A stretch of DNA of 64,000 bases from an uncultured Bradyrhizobium sp. (GTDB lineage Bacteria; Pseudomonadota; Alphaproteobacteria; Rhizobiales; Xanthobacteraceae). Made by a program: the position numbers and the translations under genes. Below the pieces are notes generated by a model. The model was not told the origin of the DNA. It worked only from the letters and a program-made list of their open reading frames with translations, and ran no database searches. Positions 55,885 through 64,000 of this stretch are shown in pieces. The DNA is taken from the NCBI RefSeq assembly GCF_947648125.1, contig NZ_CANSMR010000003.1, positions 434,001 through 498,000 of the forward strand. Direction: 5' to 3'. Position 1 is the stretch's first letter. Each line of letters starts with the position of its first letter.

Positions 55885-56537
55885 AGTACACCCCTCACCT
55901 GGCTGGCATCGGCCATCGCGAAAAATTCGCCGCCGGACTCGATGCCGAACATCTCCTGACCATCGACCATCCGCTCCTCGCCCATGTCAACCAGATCGTA
56001 GTAGAGCGCGCGGGTGACCTTCGCCCACAGGTCGGCACGGACATGCAGATAGGGCGTCAATCCGCCATCCTCCGCGGCCTCGAATCTGAGGCCGTGGCCC
56101 TGCTCGCAATCGACCCAGTCATCGACATTGGTCCGGAACCGGAGCAAACGGCCGCGCGCGTCTGCTTCCGTCTGCATTTCCACGGCAAGGAACGGCGCGT
56201 CGTCGACGCGGATGCCGACCTTCTCGACCGGTGTCACGAGAAAGTGCTTGCCGTCCTCGCGCTTCAGGATCGTGGAGAACAGCCGCACCAGCGCGGGGCG
56301 TCCGATCGGCGTTCCCATGTAGAACCAGGTGCCGTCGGGCGCGATTCGCATGTCGAGATCGCCGCAGAACGGCGGATTCCATAGATGAACCGGCGGCAGG
56401 CCCTTGCGTCCGGCTGGACCCGATGTCGCAGCTTGATTGGCGGCAGTGGTCAGCCCTTCGAGGCCCTTGCCTCCGAGGGCCTTCGTTTCGAGCCCCGTAG
56501 TTTCACTGCCGGAATCGCTCTGCCCTTGCTTCGCCAT
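55881..56537 (-). CDS. DUF1285 domain protein
   Basis: A 218-residue cytoplasmic protein: P-P-V-H-L-W-N-P-P-F-C-G-D-L-D-M-R-I-A-P-D-G-T-W-F-Y-M-G-T-P-I-G-R and the following blocks are the DUF1285 family core. No known activity. First gene of the operon reading DUF1285-nudix-DUF6111-cca; four-base overlaps suggest coupled translation. Confidence 0.92.
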   Translation of the reverse strand: MAKQGQSDSGSETTGLETKALGGKGLEGLTTAANQAATSGPAGRKGLPPVHLWNPPFCGDLDMRIAPDGTWFYMGTPIGRPALVRLFSTILKREDGKHFLVTPVEKVGIRVDDAPFLAVEMQTEADARGRLLRFRTNVDDWVDCEQGHGLRFEAAEDGGLTPYLHVRADLWAKVTRALYYDLVDMGEERMVDGQEMFGIESGGEFFAMADASQVRGVL

Positions 56538-56766
56538 TGTTTGCCCTGAAGTTTCCTATCCTCAATCTGGCACATTTGGTGCACGTATTCTGAGATGTGG
56601 TCGGGATGTCATTCTCGCCACATCGTGATGCCGTTCATACCCTGAAATACCGATAAGGTGGGGATAGTTTAATTCAACGAATACATGGCCTTCGCATAGG
56701 TTTAGCATGCAAGCCATGTGGTGACGACGCGAGAATCGAGCGCATCGTCAAGAAGGAGCGGATCGA

Positions 56767-57771
56767 ATGGCCGGTGCAGACAGCGTCGAGAAACTGGAGG
56801 ATGTGATCGTCCGTTCGGCCGAACAGGTCGCGGGCCAGATCAAGGCCGCCAAGGAAGCGGTCTCCACGGTCATTTTCGGCCAGGACCAGGTGATCGAAAA
56901 CACCCTGGTGACGATCCTGTCCGGCGGCCACGCGCTGTTGATCGGCGTGCCCGGCCTTGCGAAGACCAAGCTGGTCGAGACGCTCGGCGTCACGCTCGGG
57001 CTCGACGCCAAGCGCATCCAGTTCACGCCCGACCTGATGCCGTCGGACATTCTCGGCGCAGAAGTGCTCGACGAGAATTCGGCCGGCAAGCGCTCGTTCC
57101 GCTTCATCTCGGGTCCGGTGTTCGCGCAGCTCCTGATGGCCGACGAGATCAACCGCGCCAGCCCGCGCACCCAGTCGGCGCTGCTGCAAGCCATGCAGGA
57201 GCAGCACATCACCATTGCCGGCGCGCGTCACGATTTGCCGAAGCCGTTCCACGTGCTCGCGACGCAGAATCCGCTCGAGCAGGAAGGCACCTATCCGCTG
57301 CCCGAAGCACAGCTCGACCGCTTCCTGATGGAAATCGACGTCGACTATCCCGATCGCGACGCCGAGCGGCGCATCCTGTTCGAAACCACCGGCGCCGAGG
57401 AGACGCTCGCCAAGGCGTCGATGGACGCCGAGACGCTGATCACGGCGCAACGCCTGGTGCGTCGCCTGCCGGTCGGCGATTCCGTGGTCGAGGCGATCCT
57501 GACGCTGGTGCGCGCCGCGCGCCCCGGCACCGAGGGCGGCGAAGCCGGCAAGCTGATCGCCTGGGGACCCGGTCCCCGCGCCAGCCAGTCCTTGATGCTC
57601 GCGGTGCGCGCCCGCGCGCTGCTTGATGGAAGGCTCGCGCCGTCGATCGACGACGTGCTCGATCTCGCCGAGCCCGTCCTCAAGCATCGCATGGCGCTGA
57701 CCTTCTCGGCGCGCGCCGAGGGCCACACCATTCCTGACGTGATCAGGCAGTTGAAGACGCGGATCGGTTGA
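56767..57771 (+). CDS. MoxR-family AAA+ ATPase, second copy
   Basis: A 334-residue ATPase of the larger MoxR type. Walker A-like G-V-P-G-L-A-K-T is near residues 58-65, Walker B L-L-M-A-D-E-I-N near 122-129; S-P-R-T-Q-S-A-L-L and A-T-Q-N-P-L-E-Q-E-G-T-Y-P-L-P-E-A-Q-L-D-R-F are the family's canonical blocks. It is the first gene of an operon with DUF58, BatA/DUF4159 and VWA proteins. Its stop shares a base with the next ATG. Confidence 0.95.
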   Translation: MAGADSVEKLEDVIVRSAEQVAGQIKAAKEAVSTVIFGQDQVIENTLVTILSGGHALLIGVPGLAKTKLVETLGVTLGLDAKRIQFTPDLMPSDILGAEVLDENSAGKRSFRFISGPVFAQLLMADEINRASPRTQSALLQAMQEQHITIAGARHDLPKPFHVLATQNPLEQEGTYPLPEAQLDRFLMEIDVDYPDRDAERRILFETTGAEETLAKASMDAETLITAQRLVRRLPVGDSVVEAILTLVRAARPGTEGGEAGKLIAWGPGPRASQSLMLAVRARALLDGRLAPSIDDVLDLAEPVLKHRMALTFSARAEGHTIPDVIRQLKTRIG

Positions 57772-58712
57772 TGGCGGCAGACAACAGGCACCAGAACGAG
57801 GAGATCCTGGCGGTTCGACGTGCCGATGGCGAAAGCCGAACGCTCGCCGCATCGCTGCCGCGTCTTGTGCTTGAGGCCCGCCGTGTCGCCGCAAACGTCA
57901 TCCATGGCCTGCACGGCCGCCGCCGCGCCGGCTCGGGCGAGAATTTTTGGCAATATCGCCGCTTCGTATCCGGCGAGCCGTCGCAGCGCGTCGACTGGCG
58001 CCGCTCGGCGCGCGATGACCATCTCTATGTCCGCGAGCAGGAGTGGGAGGCCGCACACACCGTGTGGATCTGGCCCGACCGCTCGCCTTCGATGGCCTTT
58101 GCCTCGCGCGACGCCCGCGACAGCAAGTTGGAGCGCGGACTGATCGTCGCCTTCGCGCTTGCCGAGCTGCTCGTTGCGGGCGGAGAACGCGTCGGCATTC
58201 CCGGCCTGCTGAACCCGACCGCAAGCCTCAACGTGATCGACAAGATGGCGGAAGCGATGTTGCACGACGAGACGACGCGCGCGAGCCTGCCGCCGTCCTT
58301 CGTGCCGTCGTCGCTGGCCGAGATCGTCGTGCTGTCGGATTTCTGGTCGCCGATCGCCGAGATCACGGCGATGCTGGCCGGGCTCTCCTCCTCCGGCGCG
58401 CACGGCACCCTGATCCAGGTCGTCGATCCCGCCGAAGAGACCTTCCCCTATTCTGGCCGCGTCGAATTCGTCGAGCCGGAGGCCGGCAGCGTCATCACCG
58501 CGGGCCGCGCCGAGAGCTGGGCCAGCGACTATGTCGCGCGCGTCGCGCTGCATCGCGACCAGATCCGCAGCGAGACCAACCGGCTCGACTGGCTGTTCTC
58601 GACCCATACCACCAGCCGCTCCGCGGCCGAACTGCTGCTGTTCCTGCACGCGGGCATGATGGTGAGCAAGGGCGGCGGCCGCTCAACCGTCAAGGCGGGA
58701 CGCAGCGCATGA
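57771..58712 (+). CDS. DUF58 protein with VWA-like fold
   Basis: A 313-residue protein. F-W-Q-Y-R-R-F-V-S-G-E-P-S-Q-R-V-D-W-R-R-S-A-R-D-D is the conserved DUF58 signature; W-P-D-R-S-P-S-M after it is an intact DxSxS-type metal motif. No membrane segment or signal peptide. DUF58 genes almost always follow moxR, and the pair is thought to act on a membrane partner; here that would be the next two proteins. The TGATG overlap with moxR and the four-base overlap with the following gene show tight coupling. Confidence 0.93.
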   Translation: MAADNRHQNEEILAVRRADGESRTLAASLPRLVLEARRVAANVIHGLHGRRRAGSGENFWQYRRFVSGEPSQRVDWRRSARDDHLYVREQEWEAAHTVWIWPDRSPSMAFASRDARDSKLERGLIVAFALAELLVAGGERVGIPGLLNPTASLNVIDKMAEAMLHDETTRASLPPSFVPSSLAEIVVLSDFWSPIAEITAMLAGLSSSGAHGTLIQVVDPAEETFPYSGRVEFVEPEAGSVITAGRAESWASDYVARVALHRDQIRSETNRLDWLFSTHTTSRSAAELLLFLHAGMMVSKGGGRSTVKAGRSA

Positions 58713-61522
58713 TCGCAGGCCTCCCGCTCTCCTTCGCCGAACCGTTGCTGCTATTGGGGCTGGTCAGTCTGCCGGTGCTGTGGTGGCTGCTGCGCGTGAT
58801 GCCGCCGCGGCCGCGCCGGGTCGAGTTTCCGCCGACACGGCTATTGTTCGACATCGCGCCCAAGGAGGAGACGCCGTCGCGCACGCCGTGGTGGCTGACG
58901 CTGCTGCGGCTCGCCGCCGCCGCGCTGGTCATTTTCGCCGCCGCCGGACCGATCTGGAATCCGCAGACCGGCGTTGCCGCCGGCAAGCAGCCGCTGGTGA
59001 TCCTGCTCGACGACGGCTGGAGCGCGGCCTCGAGTTGGGATGCGCGGATCAAGGCCGCGGACGAGTTGGTTACCAATGCCGACAGCGACCGCCGCGGCGT
59101 CGCGCTGGTGCCGCTGTCCGAGCCCGCGCGCGACATCACACTGATGCCGGCCGGCGCCGCGCGCGTCGCGCTGCGCCAGCTTGCGCCAAAGCCCTACTCG
59201 ATCGATCGCGTTGAAACCCTGGCGACGCTGGAACGTTTCCTCAAATCGACCGGCGACTGCGACATCGCCTGGCTGTCCGACGGCGTCGACACCGGCCGCG
59301 GCAGCGAATTCACCGAAGGTCTCGGCAAGGTGATCGAGAGCCGCAATCTGACGATCTATGCCGGCGGCGCGCAATCGGCGCAGGCGCTGGTCGCGGCCGA
59401 GAACGCCGCCGCCAAGATGACCGTCAAGGTGTTGCGCACCGAGAGCGGTATCGCGGCGGGAACGGTGCGCGCGGTCGACGCCAAGGGCTCGCCGATCGGC
59501 GAGGCCCGCTACAGCTTTGGCCCGCAGGAGCGCGAGACCGAAGCCGCCTTCGATCTTCCGGTCGAACTGCGCAACGACATCGCGCGGCTCGAAATTTCCG
59601 GCGAGCATTCGGCCGGCGCCGTGCAGCTGCTCGACCGGCGCTGGCGCCGCCGCGCCATCGGCGTGGTCTCGGGTGCGAGCAACGACACCGCCCAGCCGCT
59701 GCTGGCTTCGACCTTTTATCTCTCGCGCGCGCTGTCGCCGTTCGCCGACGTCAGGCTCGGCGATCGCGGAGCGCCGCAGCAGGTGATCGGGCAATTCCTC
59801 GACCAGCGGCTGCCGATGATCGTGATGGCCGATGTCGGCACGCTGTCGCCGGAAATCCGCGACCGGCTCAACGCCTGGATCGAGCAAGGCGGCGTGCTGG
59901 TGCGCTTCGCAGGTCCCCGCCTCGCCCAGGCCGATGACGACCTCGTTCCGGTCAAGCTGCGCCGCGGCGGACGCACCCTCGGCGGCAGCCTGACCTGGGA
60001 GAAGCCGCAACACATGGCCTCGTTCGCCGCCGACGGCCCGTTCACAGGCCTCATTGTGCCGAAGGACATCACCGTCAGCCGCCAGGTGCTGGCCGAGCCC
60101 GACGCCGTGCTCGCGACCAAGAGCTGGGCCTCGCTCGAGGACGGCACGCCGCTCGTCACCGGCGAGCGTCGCGGCAAGGGCGTGGTCAGCCTGTTCCATG
60201 TCGGCGCCGACATGCGCTGGTCTGATCTGCCGATGTCCGGCACCTTCGTCGAGATGCTGCGCCGGCTGATCGACATGTCCGGCTACACCTCGAAGCCCGG
60301 CCCCGGCGTCGCCGGCGATCCCAATGCCGAAACGGTGGCGCCGCTGCGTACGCTCGACGGCTTCGGCGCGTTCGGTCCGCCACCCTCGACCGCCAAGCCG
60401 ATGTCGGCGGACTACCGCGACCGCGGCACCGCGGACCATCCGCCCGGCTTCTACGGCACCGCCGAGAGCCCGATCGCGGTCAACACGCTGGCCTCCGCCG
60501 ACCGCATTGCGCCGCTCGATACCTCCGGCCTGCGCGCGAAGCATGCGACCTACACCAACACCGAGCCGCGTGACCTGCGCGGCATCATGCTGTCGACGGC
60601 GCTGGCGCTGTTCCTGCTCGATGCGATCGTGGTGGCGATGCTCGGCGGCGGACTCGCCGCGCTGATCCGGCGGCGCGCGGCGCCTGCGGCGCTTGCCTTG
60701 GCTTTCATCCTTACGACCACGATGGTGCCGTCGCCGACCCGCGCGCAGAACGCCAGCAGTGATGACTTCGCCATCAAGGCGGTGTCGCAGACGCGGCTCG
60801 CCTATGTCGTGACGGGCAATGCCGACGTCGATTCCATCGTCAAGGCCGGGATGTCCGGACTGACGCTGTTCCTCGGCCAGCGCACGGCGCTGGAGGCCGG
60901 CGATCCCGTCGGCATCGATCCCGCACGCGACGAGCTGGCATTCTTCCCGCTGATCTACTGGCCGATCGTGCCCGGCGCGCCGAAGCCGGCGCAGGACGCC
61001 ATCAACAAGATCGACGCCTACATGAAGCAGGGCGGCACCGTGATCTTCGACACCCGCGACGCCGTCGAGGCGCCGCCGGGCGACAATGGCGCGTCGCAGA
61101 CGCCGGGTATGCAGACGCTGCGCGAATTGCTGTCGACCCTCGACGTGCCCGAGCTCGAGCCGGTGCCGCGCGAGCACGTGCTGACCAAGACGTTCTATCT
61201 GTTGCGCGACTTCCCCGGCCGCTTCAACACCGGCCAGACCTGGGTCGAGGCGCTGCCGCGCGAGGACGATGAGGAGGCCGCGCAGCGCCCGGCACGCGGC
61301 GGCGACGGTGTCTCGCCGATCATCATCACGTCGAACGACCTCGCCGGCGCCTGGGCGATCCGTCCCGACGGGCAGCCGATGCTGCCGTTGACCCCGGGCG
61401 AGCCGCGCCAGCGTGAATTCGCGTTCCGCGCCGGCGTCAACATCGTGATGTACACGCTGACCGGCAACTACAAGGCCGACCAAGTGCACGCGCCTGCTTT
61501 GATCGAGCGGCTGGGACAATGA
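58709..61522 (+). CDS. BatA-like membrane VWA protein fused to DUF4159 domain
   Basis: A 937-residue membrane protein. Residues 1-85 hold two helices (about 10-30 and 62-81) of the BatA N-terminal type. Residues 95-270 are VWA-like with a degenerate metal site, D101-x-G103-x-S105. A large middle region follows. At about 627-650 is a membrane helix, then R-R-R, a hydrophobic core at about 655-668 and T-R-A-Q-N-A, which look like a signal peptide in mid-chain. Residues 686-935 are DUF4159 (A-F-F-P-L-I-Y-W-P-I; Y-M-K-Q-G-G-T-V-I-F-D-T-R-D). DUF4159 also occurs as a separate exported protein, so this is probably an old gene fusion. Confidence 0.85.
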   Translation: MIAGLPLSFAEPLLLLGLVSLPVLWWLLRVMPPRPRRVEFPPTRLLFDIAPKEETPSRTPWWLTLLRLAAAALVIFAAAGPIWNPQTGVAAGKQPLVILLDDGWSAASSWDARIKAADELVTNADSDRRGVALVPLSEPARDITLMPAGAARVALRQLAPKPYSIDRVETLATLERFLKSTGDCDIAWLSDGVDTGRGSEFTEGLGKVIESRNLTIYAGGAQSAQALVAAENAAAKMTVKVLRTESGIAAGTVRAVDAKGSPIGEARYSFGPQERETEAAFDLPVELRNDIARLEISGEHSAGAVQLLDRRWRRRAIGVVSGASNDTAQPLLASTFYLSRALSPFADVRLGDRGAPQQVIGQFLDQRLPMIVMADVGTLSPEIRDRLNAWIEQGGVLVRFAGPRLAQADDDLVPVKLRRGGRTLGGSLTWEKPQHMASFAADGPFTGLIVPKDITVSRQVLAEPDAVLATKSWASLEDGTPLVTGERRGKGVVSLFHVGADMRWSDLPMSGTFVEMLRRLIDMSGYTSKPGPGVAGDPNAETVAPLRTLDGFGAFGPPPSTAKPMSADYRDRGTADHPPGFYGTAESPIAVNTLASADRIAPLDTSGLRAKHATYTNTEPRDLRGIMLSTALALFLLDAIVVAMLGGGLAALIRRRAAPAALALAFILTTTMVPSPTRAQNASSDDFAIKAVSQTRLAYVVTGNADVDSIVKAGMSGLTLFLGQRTALEAGDPVGIDPARDELAFFPLIYWPIVPGAPKPAQDAINKIDAYMKQGGTVIFDTRDAVEAPPGDNGASQTPGMQTLRELLSTLDVPELEPVPREHVLTKTFYLLRDFPGRFNTGQTWVEALPREDDEEAAQRPARGGDGVSPIIITSNDLAGAWAIRPDGQPMLPLTPGEPRQREFAFRAGVNIVMYTLTGNYKADQVHAPALIERLGQ

Positions 61523-61594
61523 GCATGATCCGGAAAAGTGGGAACCGGTTTTCCCTCGCGACAAACGCAAGCGTTTGCGCGGAGATCATGCTCA
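61520..61594. repeat. Palindromic repeat, TGAGCATGATC...GATCATGCTCA, overlapping a stop codon
   Basis: TGAGCATGATC (61520-61530) and GATCATGCTCA (61584-61594) are exact inverted ends; inside are GGAAAAGTGGGAACCGGTTT and a CGCAAGCG hairpin. The stop codon of the DUF4159 gene is the first three bases of the repeat. Confidence 0.9.
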
Positions 61595-61613
61595 CAACGA
61601 ATAGAAACAAGCC

Positions 61614-63677
61614 ATGAACTACGGTATCGCGTTCACACCGCTGGTTCCTTCGATCGTGCTGTGGATCGCGCTCGGCGCGATCGTCGTCATCGCGGTGCTG
61701 CTGTTGCTGTCGCGTGCGCGCGGTGCCGCGGTGCGTGTCGCCGCGCTGGCGCTGATCCTGCTTGCGCTGGCCAATCCGTCCTTTACCCGCGAGGACCGCG
61801 AGCCGTTGACCTCGGTCGCCGCCGTCGTGGTCGACAAGAGCCCGAGCCAGAATTTCGGCACGCGCAATCAGGAGACCGACAAGGCGCGGCAGGCGCTGGT
61901 CGACAGCCTGAAGCAGATCAAGGGCCTCGAGGTCCGCGTCGTCGAGGCCGGCCAGGCCGACGGCGAAACCGACGGCACCAAGCTGTTCGGCGCGCTGACG
62001 TCGGCACTGTCAGACGTTCCGGTCGAGCGCGTCGCCGGCGCGTTCATGATCACCGACGGCCGCGTGCACGACATTCCCGCCAACGCCCAGGCGCTCGGCT
62101 TCCAGGCGCCGGTGCACGCCTTGATCACCGGCCGCAAGGACGAGCGCGATCGCCGCATCGCGATCACGGCCGCGCCCCGCTTCGGCATCGTCGGCCAGAC
62201 CCAGACCATCACCTACCGGCTCGACGATCAGGGCGTCACCGGCGAGCGCGCCAAGGTCACGATCCGCCGCGACGGCGAGGTGATCAACGAGCGCACGCTG
62301 ACCAGCGGCCAGACCTCCAGCGTCGATATCGACATCAAGCATGCCGGGCCCAACATCGTCGAGATCGAGGCCTCACCGCTCGAGAACGAGCTGACGCCGG
62401 TCAACAACCGCGCCGTGGTGGCGATCGACGGCGTGCGCGACAAGCTGCGCGTGCTGCTGGTGTCCGGTGAGCCGCATGCCGGCGAGCGCACCTGGCGCAA
62501 TCTCTTGAAGTCCGACCCCAGCGTCGATCTCGTCCACTTCACCATCCTGCGTCCGCCGGAGAAGCAGGACGGCACGCCGATCAACGAGCTGTCGCTGATC
62601 GCGTTTCCGACCCGTGAGCTGTTCCAGCAGAAGATCAACGAATTCCAGTTGATCATCTTCGATCGCTACGCCCGCCAGGGCGTGCTGCCGATCGCCTATT
62701 TCGACAACATCGCGCGCTATGTCCGCTCCGGCGGCGCGGTGCTGGTCTCGGCCGGCCCCGATTACGCCTCGACCACCAGCATCTGGCGCACGCCGCTGGA
62801 TTCGGTGCTGCCGGCCGAGCCGGTCGGCGTCACCGAGAAGCCGTTCTACGCGCATTTGAGCGATGCCGGGAAACGCCACCCGGTGACGCGCGGGCTGGAA
62901 GGCTCGAATGCCGAGCCGCCGCATTGGAGCCGGTTCTTCCGCACCGTCGACACCCGCAACGCGATCAATCCGCCGGTCATGACCGGCGCTGACGGCAAGC
63001 CGCTGCTGCTGCTGTCCCGCTTCGGCGAAGGCCGCGTCGCGCTGCTGCTCTCCGACCAGATCTGGCTGTGGGCGCGCGGCTATGAGGGCGGCGGACCGCA
63101 TCTCGATCTGTTGCGGCGGGTGTCGCACTGGCTGATGAAGCAGCCCGACCTCGACGAAGAGGCGCTGCGGATGCAGGTGCAGGGCAAGGATCTCATAGTG
63201 GTGCGCCAGACCATGGCCGACACCGTCGCACCGGTCACCGTGACGTCGCCGAGCGGCGCCACGCATGAGCTGACCTTGACCGCCGGCGATCCCGGCGAGT
63301 GGCGCGCCACGTTGCCGGCGAGCGAGCTCGGCCTGTGGCAGGCCACCGACGGCACGCTGAAGGCGCTGATCAATGTCGGCCCGACCAACCCGAAGGAATT
63401 CTCGGAAGTCACTTCGACCACCGACATGCTGAAGCCGCTGGCGCAGGCGACCGGCGGCGACGCACGGCGCATCGTCGACGGCTCGAGCCTCGACATGCCC
63501 CGCGTCGTCCCGGTGCGCGCGTCAACGATCTTCCGCGGCGACGGCTGGCTCGGCGTCAAGATGCGCGACGCCAGCGTGGTCAAGGGCGTCGGCGTGCTGC
63601 CGATGTTCGCCGGCCTGGTCGGCCTGCTGCTGTTGCTCGGCGCGTTCGCGGCAACTTGGCTGCGCGAGGGACGCTGA
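61614..63677 (+). CDS. Membrane VWA protein with glutamine-amidotransferase-like domain
   Basis: A 687-residue protein. Two membrane helices at about 12-32 and 38-55 are followed by a VWA domain with intact MIDAS D74-x-S76-x-S78, Thr near 118 and D148 in M-I-T-D-G-R. Residues 275-500 resemble a class I glutamine-amidotransferase-like fold (L-R-V-L-L-V-S-G-E-P-H; L-I-I-F-D-R-Y) as found in such VWA membrane proteins, without an obvious catalytic Cys-His-Glu triad. A helix at about 655-680 anchors the C-terminus. It is the last gene of the operon and separated from it by a palindromic repeat of about 90 bases. Confidence 0.82.
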   Translation: MNYGIAFTPLVPSIVLWIALGAIVVIAVLLLLSRARGAAVRVAALALILLALANPSFTREDREPLTSVAAVVVDKSPSQNFGTRNQETDKARQALVDSLKQIKGLEVRVVEAGQADGETDGTKLFGALTSALSDVPVERVAGAFMITDGRVHDIPANAQALGFQAPVHALITGRKDERDRRIAITAAPRFGIVGQTQTITYRLDDQGVTGERAKVTIRRDGEVINERTLTSGQTSSVDIDIKHAGPNIVEIEASPLENELTPVNNRAVVAIDGVRDKLRVLLVSGEPHAGERTWRNLLKSDPSVDLVHFTILRPPEKQDGTPINELSLIAFPTRELFQQKINEFQLIIFDRYARQGVLPIAYFDNIARYVRSGGAVLVSAGPDYASTTSIWRTPLDSVLPAEPVGVTEKPFYAHLSDAGKRHPVTRGLEGSNAEPPHWSRFFRTVDTRNAINPPVMTGADGKPLLLLSRFGEGRVALLLSDQIWLWARGYEGGGPHLDLLRRVSHWLMKQPDLDEEALRMQVQGKDLIVVRQTMADTVAPVTVTSPSGATHELTLTAGDPGEWRATLPASELGLWQATDGTLKALINVGPTNPKEFSEVTSTTDMLKPLAQATGGDARRIVDGSSLDMPRVVPVRASTIFRGDGWLGVKMRDASVVKGVGVLPMFAGLVGLLLLLGAFAATWLREGR

Positions 63678-63761
63678 GACCAACAGCGCTCAATGTCCAA
63701 TCGGCCCCGTTGCCTCAATCACACACCGGCAACGGATCGACATAGTGTGTCTGAACCACCG

Positions 63762-63803
63762 TTGACATCGCGGCCACCCTCCGATGTTATAATGTAACAT
63801 CGG
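63762..63803 (+). promoter_or_regulatory. Zur-box-like operator overlapping a promoter
   Basis: The palindrome at 63781-63803 has 9-base arms CCGATGTTA and TAACATCGG around TAATG, and contains ATGTTATAATGTAACAT, close to the enterobacterial Zur consensus (ATGTTATANTATAACAT). TTGACA at 63762-63767, a 17-base spacer and TGTTAT at 63785-63790 form a promoter whose -10 lies inside the palindrome. This fits zinc-repressed control of the gene that follows. Confidence 0.65.
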
Positions 63804-63850
63804 GCGGCTGGGGAATGAGCGCCGTCCCGATGGGTGGGGTTCAATCGGCG

Positions 63851-64000
63851 TGAAGTGGTTCCGGAGACATATCAAGACTGGTTCGCGGCTGGCGCTGTTC
63901 GCGCTCGCCGTCCAGTTCGTGCTGTCGTTCGGGCACTTCCACCCGATCGCGCCCGCGCAAGCGGCACCCGCGGTCCAGACCGGCCTATCGCTGCTCGACC
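63851..64000 (+). CDS. DUF2946-like protein (N-terminal part, cut by window edge)
   Basis: The first 50 codons are visible, from GTG at 63851. The reading V-K-W-F-R-R-H-I-K-T-G-S-R-L-A-L-F-A-L-A-V-Q-F-V-L-S-F-G-H-F-H is a signal or anchor sequence with a charged start and the histidines after the hydrophobic core that are usual for DUF2946. Genes of this family often sit by metal-uptake TonB receptors. GGTGGGG lies upstream as a possible ribosome site, and a Zur-like box 48 bases before that. Confidence 0.7.

Noticed and set aside
58841-61570. A 909-codon open frame on the minus strand
   Set aside because: Antisense to the BatA/DUF4159 gene, with shadow-like composition (H, R, A, G, Q rich) and no motifs.

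Overview
The window is a gene-dense, high-GC chromosomal segment of an alphaproteobacterium, almost certainly Bradyrhizobium or a close relative. The evidence is a fused cytochrome b/c1 gene (fbcH) behind a Rieske gene (fbcF), a fused anthranilate synthase trpE(G) behind a Trp-rich leader, a CcrM-type GANTC methyltransferase, and many short intergenic palindromic repeats in several families. I see no rRNA, tRNA, insertion sequence, prophage or CRISPR array; this looks like core chromosome.

Layout. 0-9.6 kb: rhodanese-like fragment, CoxE-type VWA protein, GlsB-type membrane protein, MoxR ATPase, Baeyer-Villiger-type monooxygenase, GMC oxidoreductase, GNAT acetyltransferase, SMP-30 lactonase, ispE. 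9.7-25 kb: exported TPR protein, ETF-ubiquinone oxidoreductase, UDG-family glycosylase, GT39-like membrane protein, RNase HII, VOC protein, radical SAM protein, small glycosyltransferase, MarR-GNAT fusion with its own tandem operators, moaB, zinc metallopeptidase, ccrM. 25-33 kb: two glutathione transferases, a DUF1127 remnant or small gene, NTF2-like protein diverging from a LysR regulator, FAD monooxygenase, PaaI thioesterase, mutY, DUF721 protein, DsbA-like oxidoreductase. 33-42.5 kb: smc, Rsm22-like methyltransferase, lemA, M48 peptidase, a pair of ParA-like P-loop proteins, apt. 42.5-47 kb: trpE(G) with trpL attenuator, extradiol-dioxygenase-like protein, dienelactone hydrolase. 47-56.5 kb: fbcFH, trmL-queE-queD-hemF-HAD run, acidic DUF2158 protein, and the tightly overlapping DUF1285-nudix-DUF6111-cca operon. 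56.7-63.7 kb: overlapping MoxR-DUF58-(BatA-like/DUF4159)-(VWA/GATase-like) operon. The last 250 bases hold a Zur-box-like promoter and the start of a DUF2946 gene.

The least explained systems are the MoxR/VWA membrane operon at the right end, the paired ParA-like ATPases at 40.2-41.7 kb, and the MarR-GNAT gene whose start codon is buried in a double palindrome. Regulatory signals read directly from sequence are the trp leader, the MarR palindromes, the Zur-like box, and two GANTC sites at the ccrM start. Function calls rest on recognised motifs and family resemblance read by eye; no database search was run.
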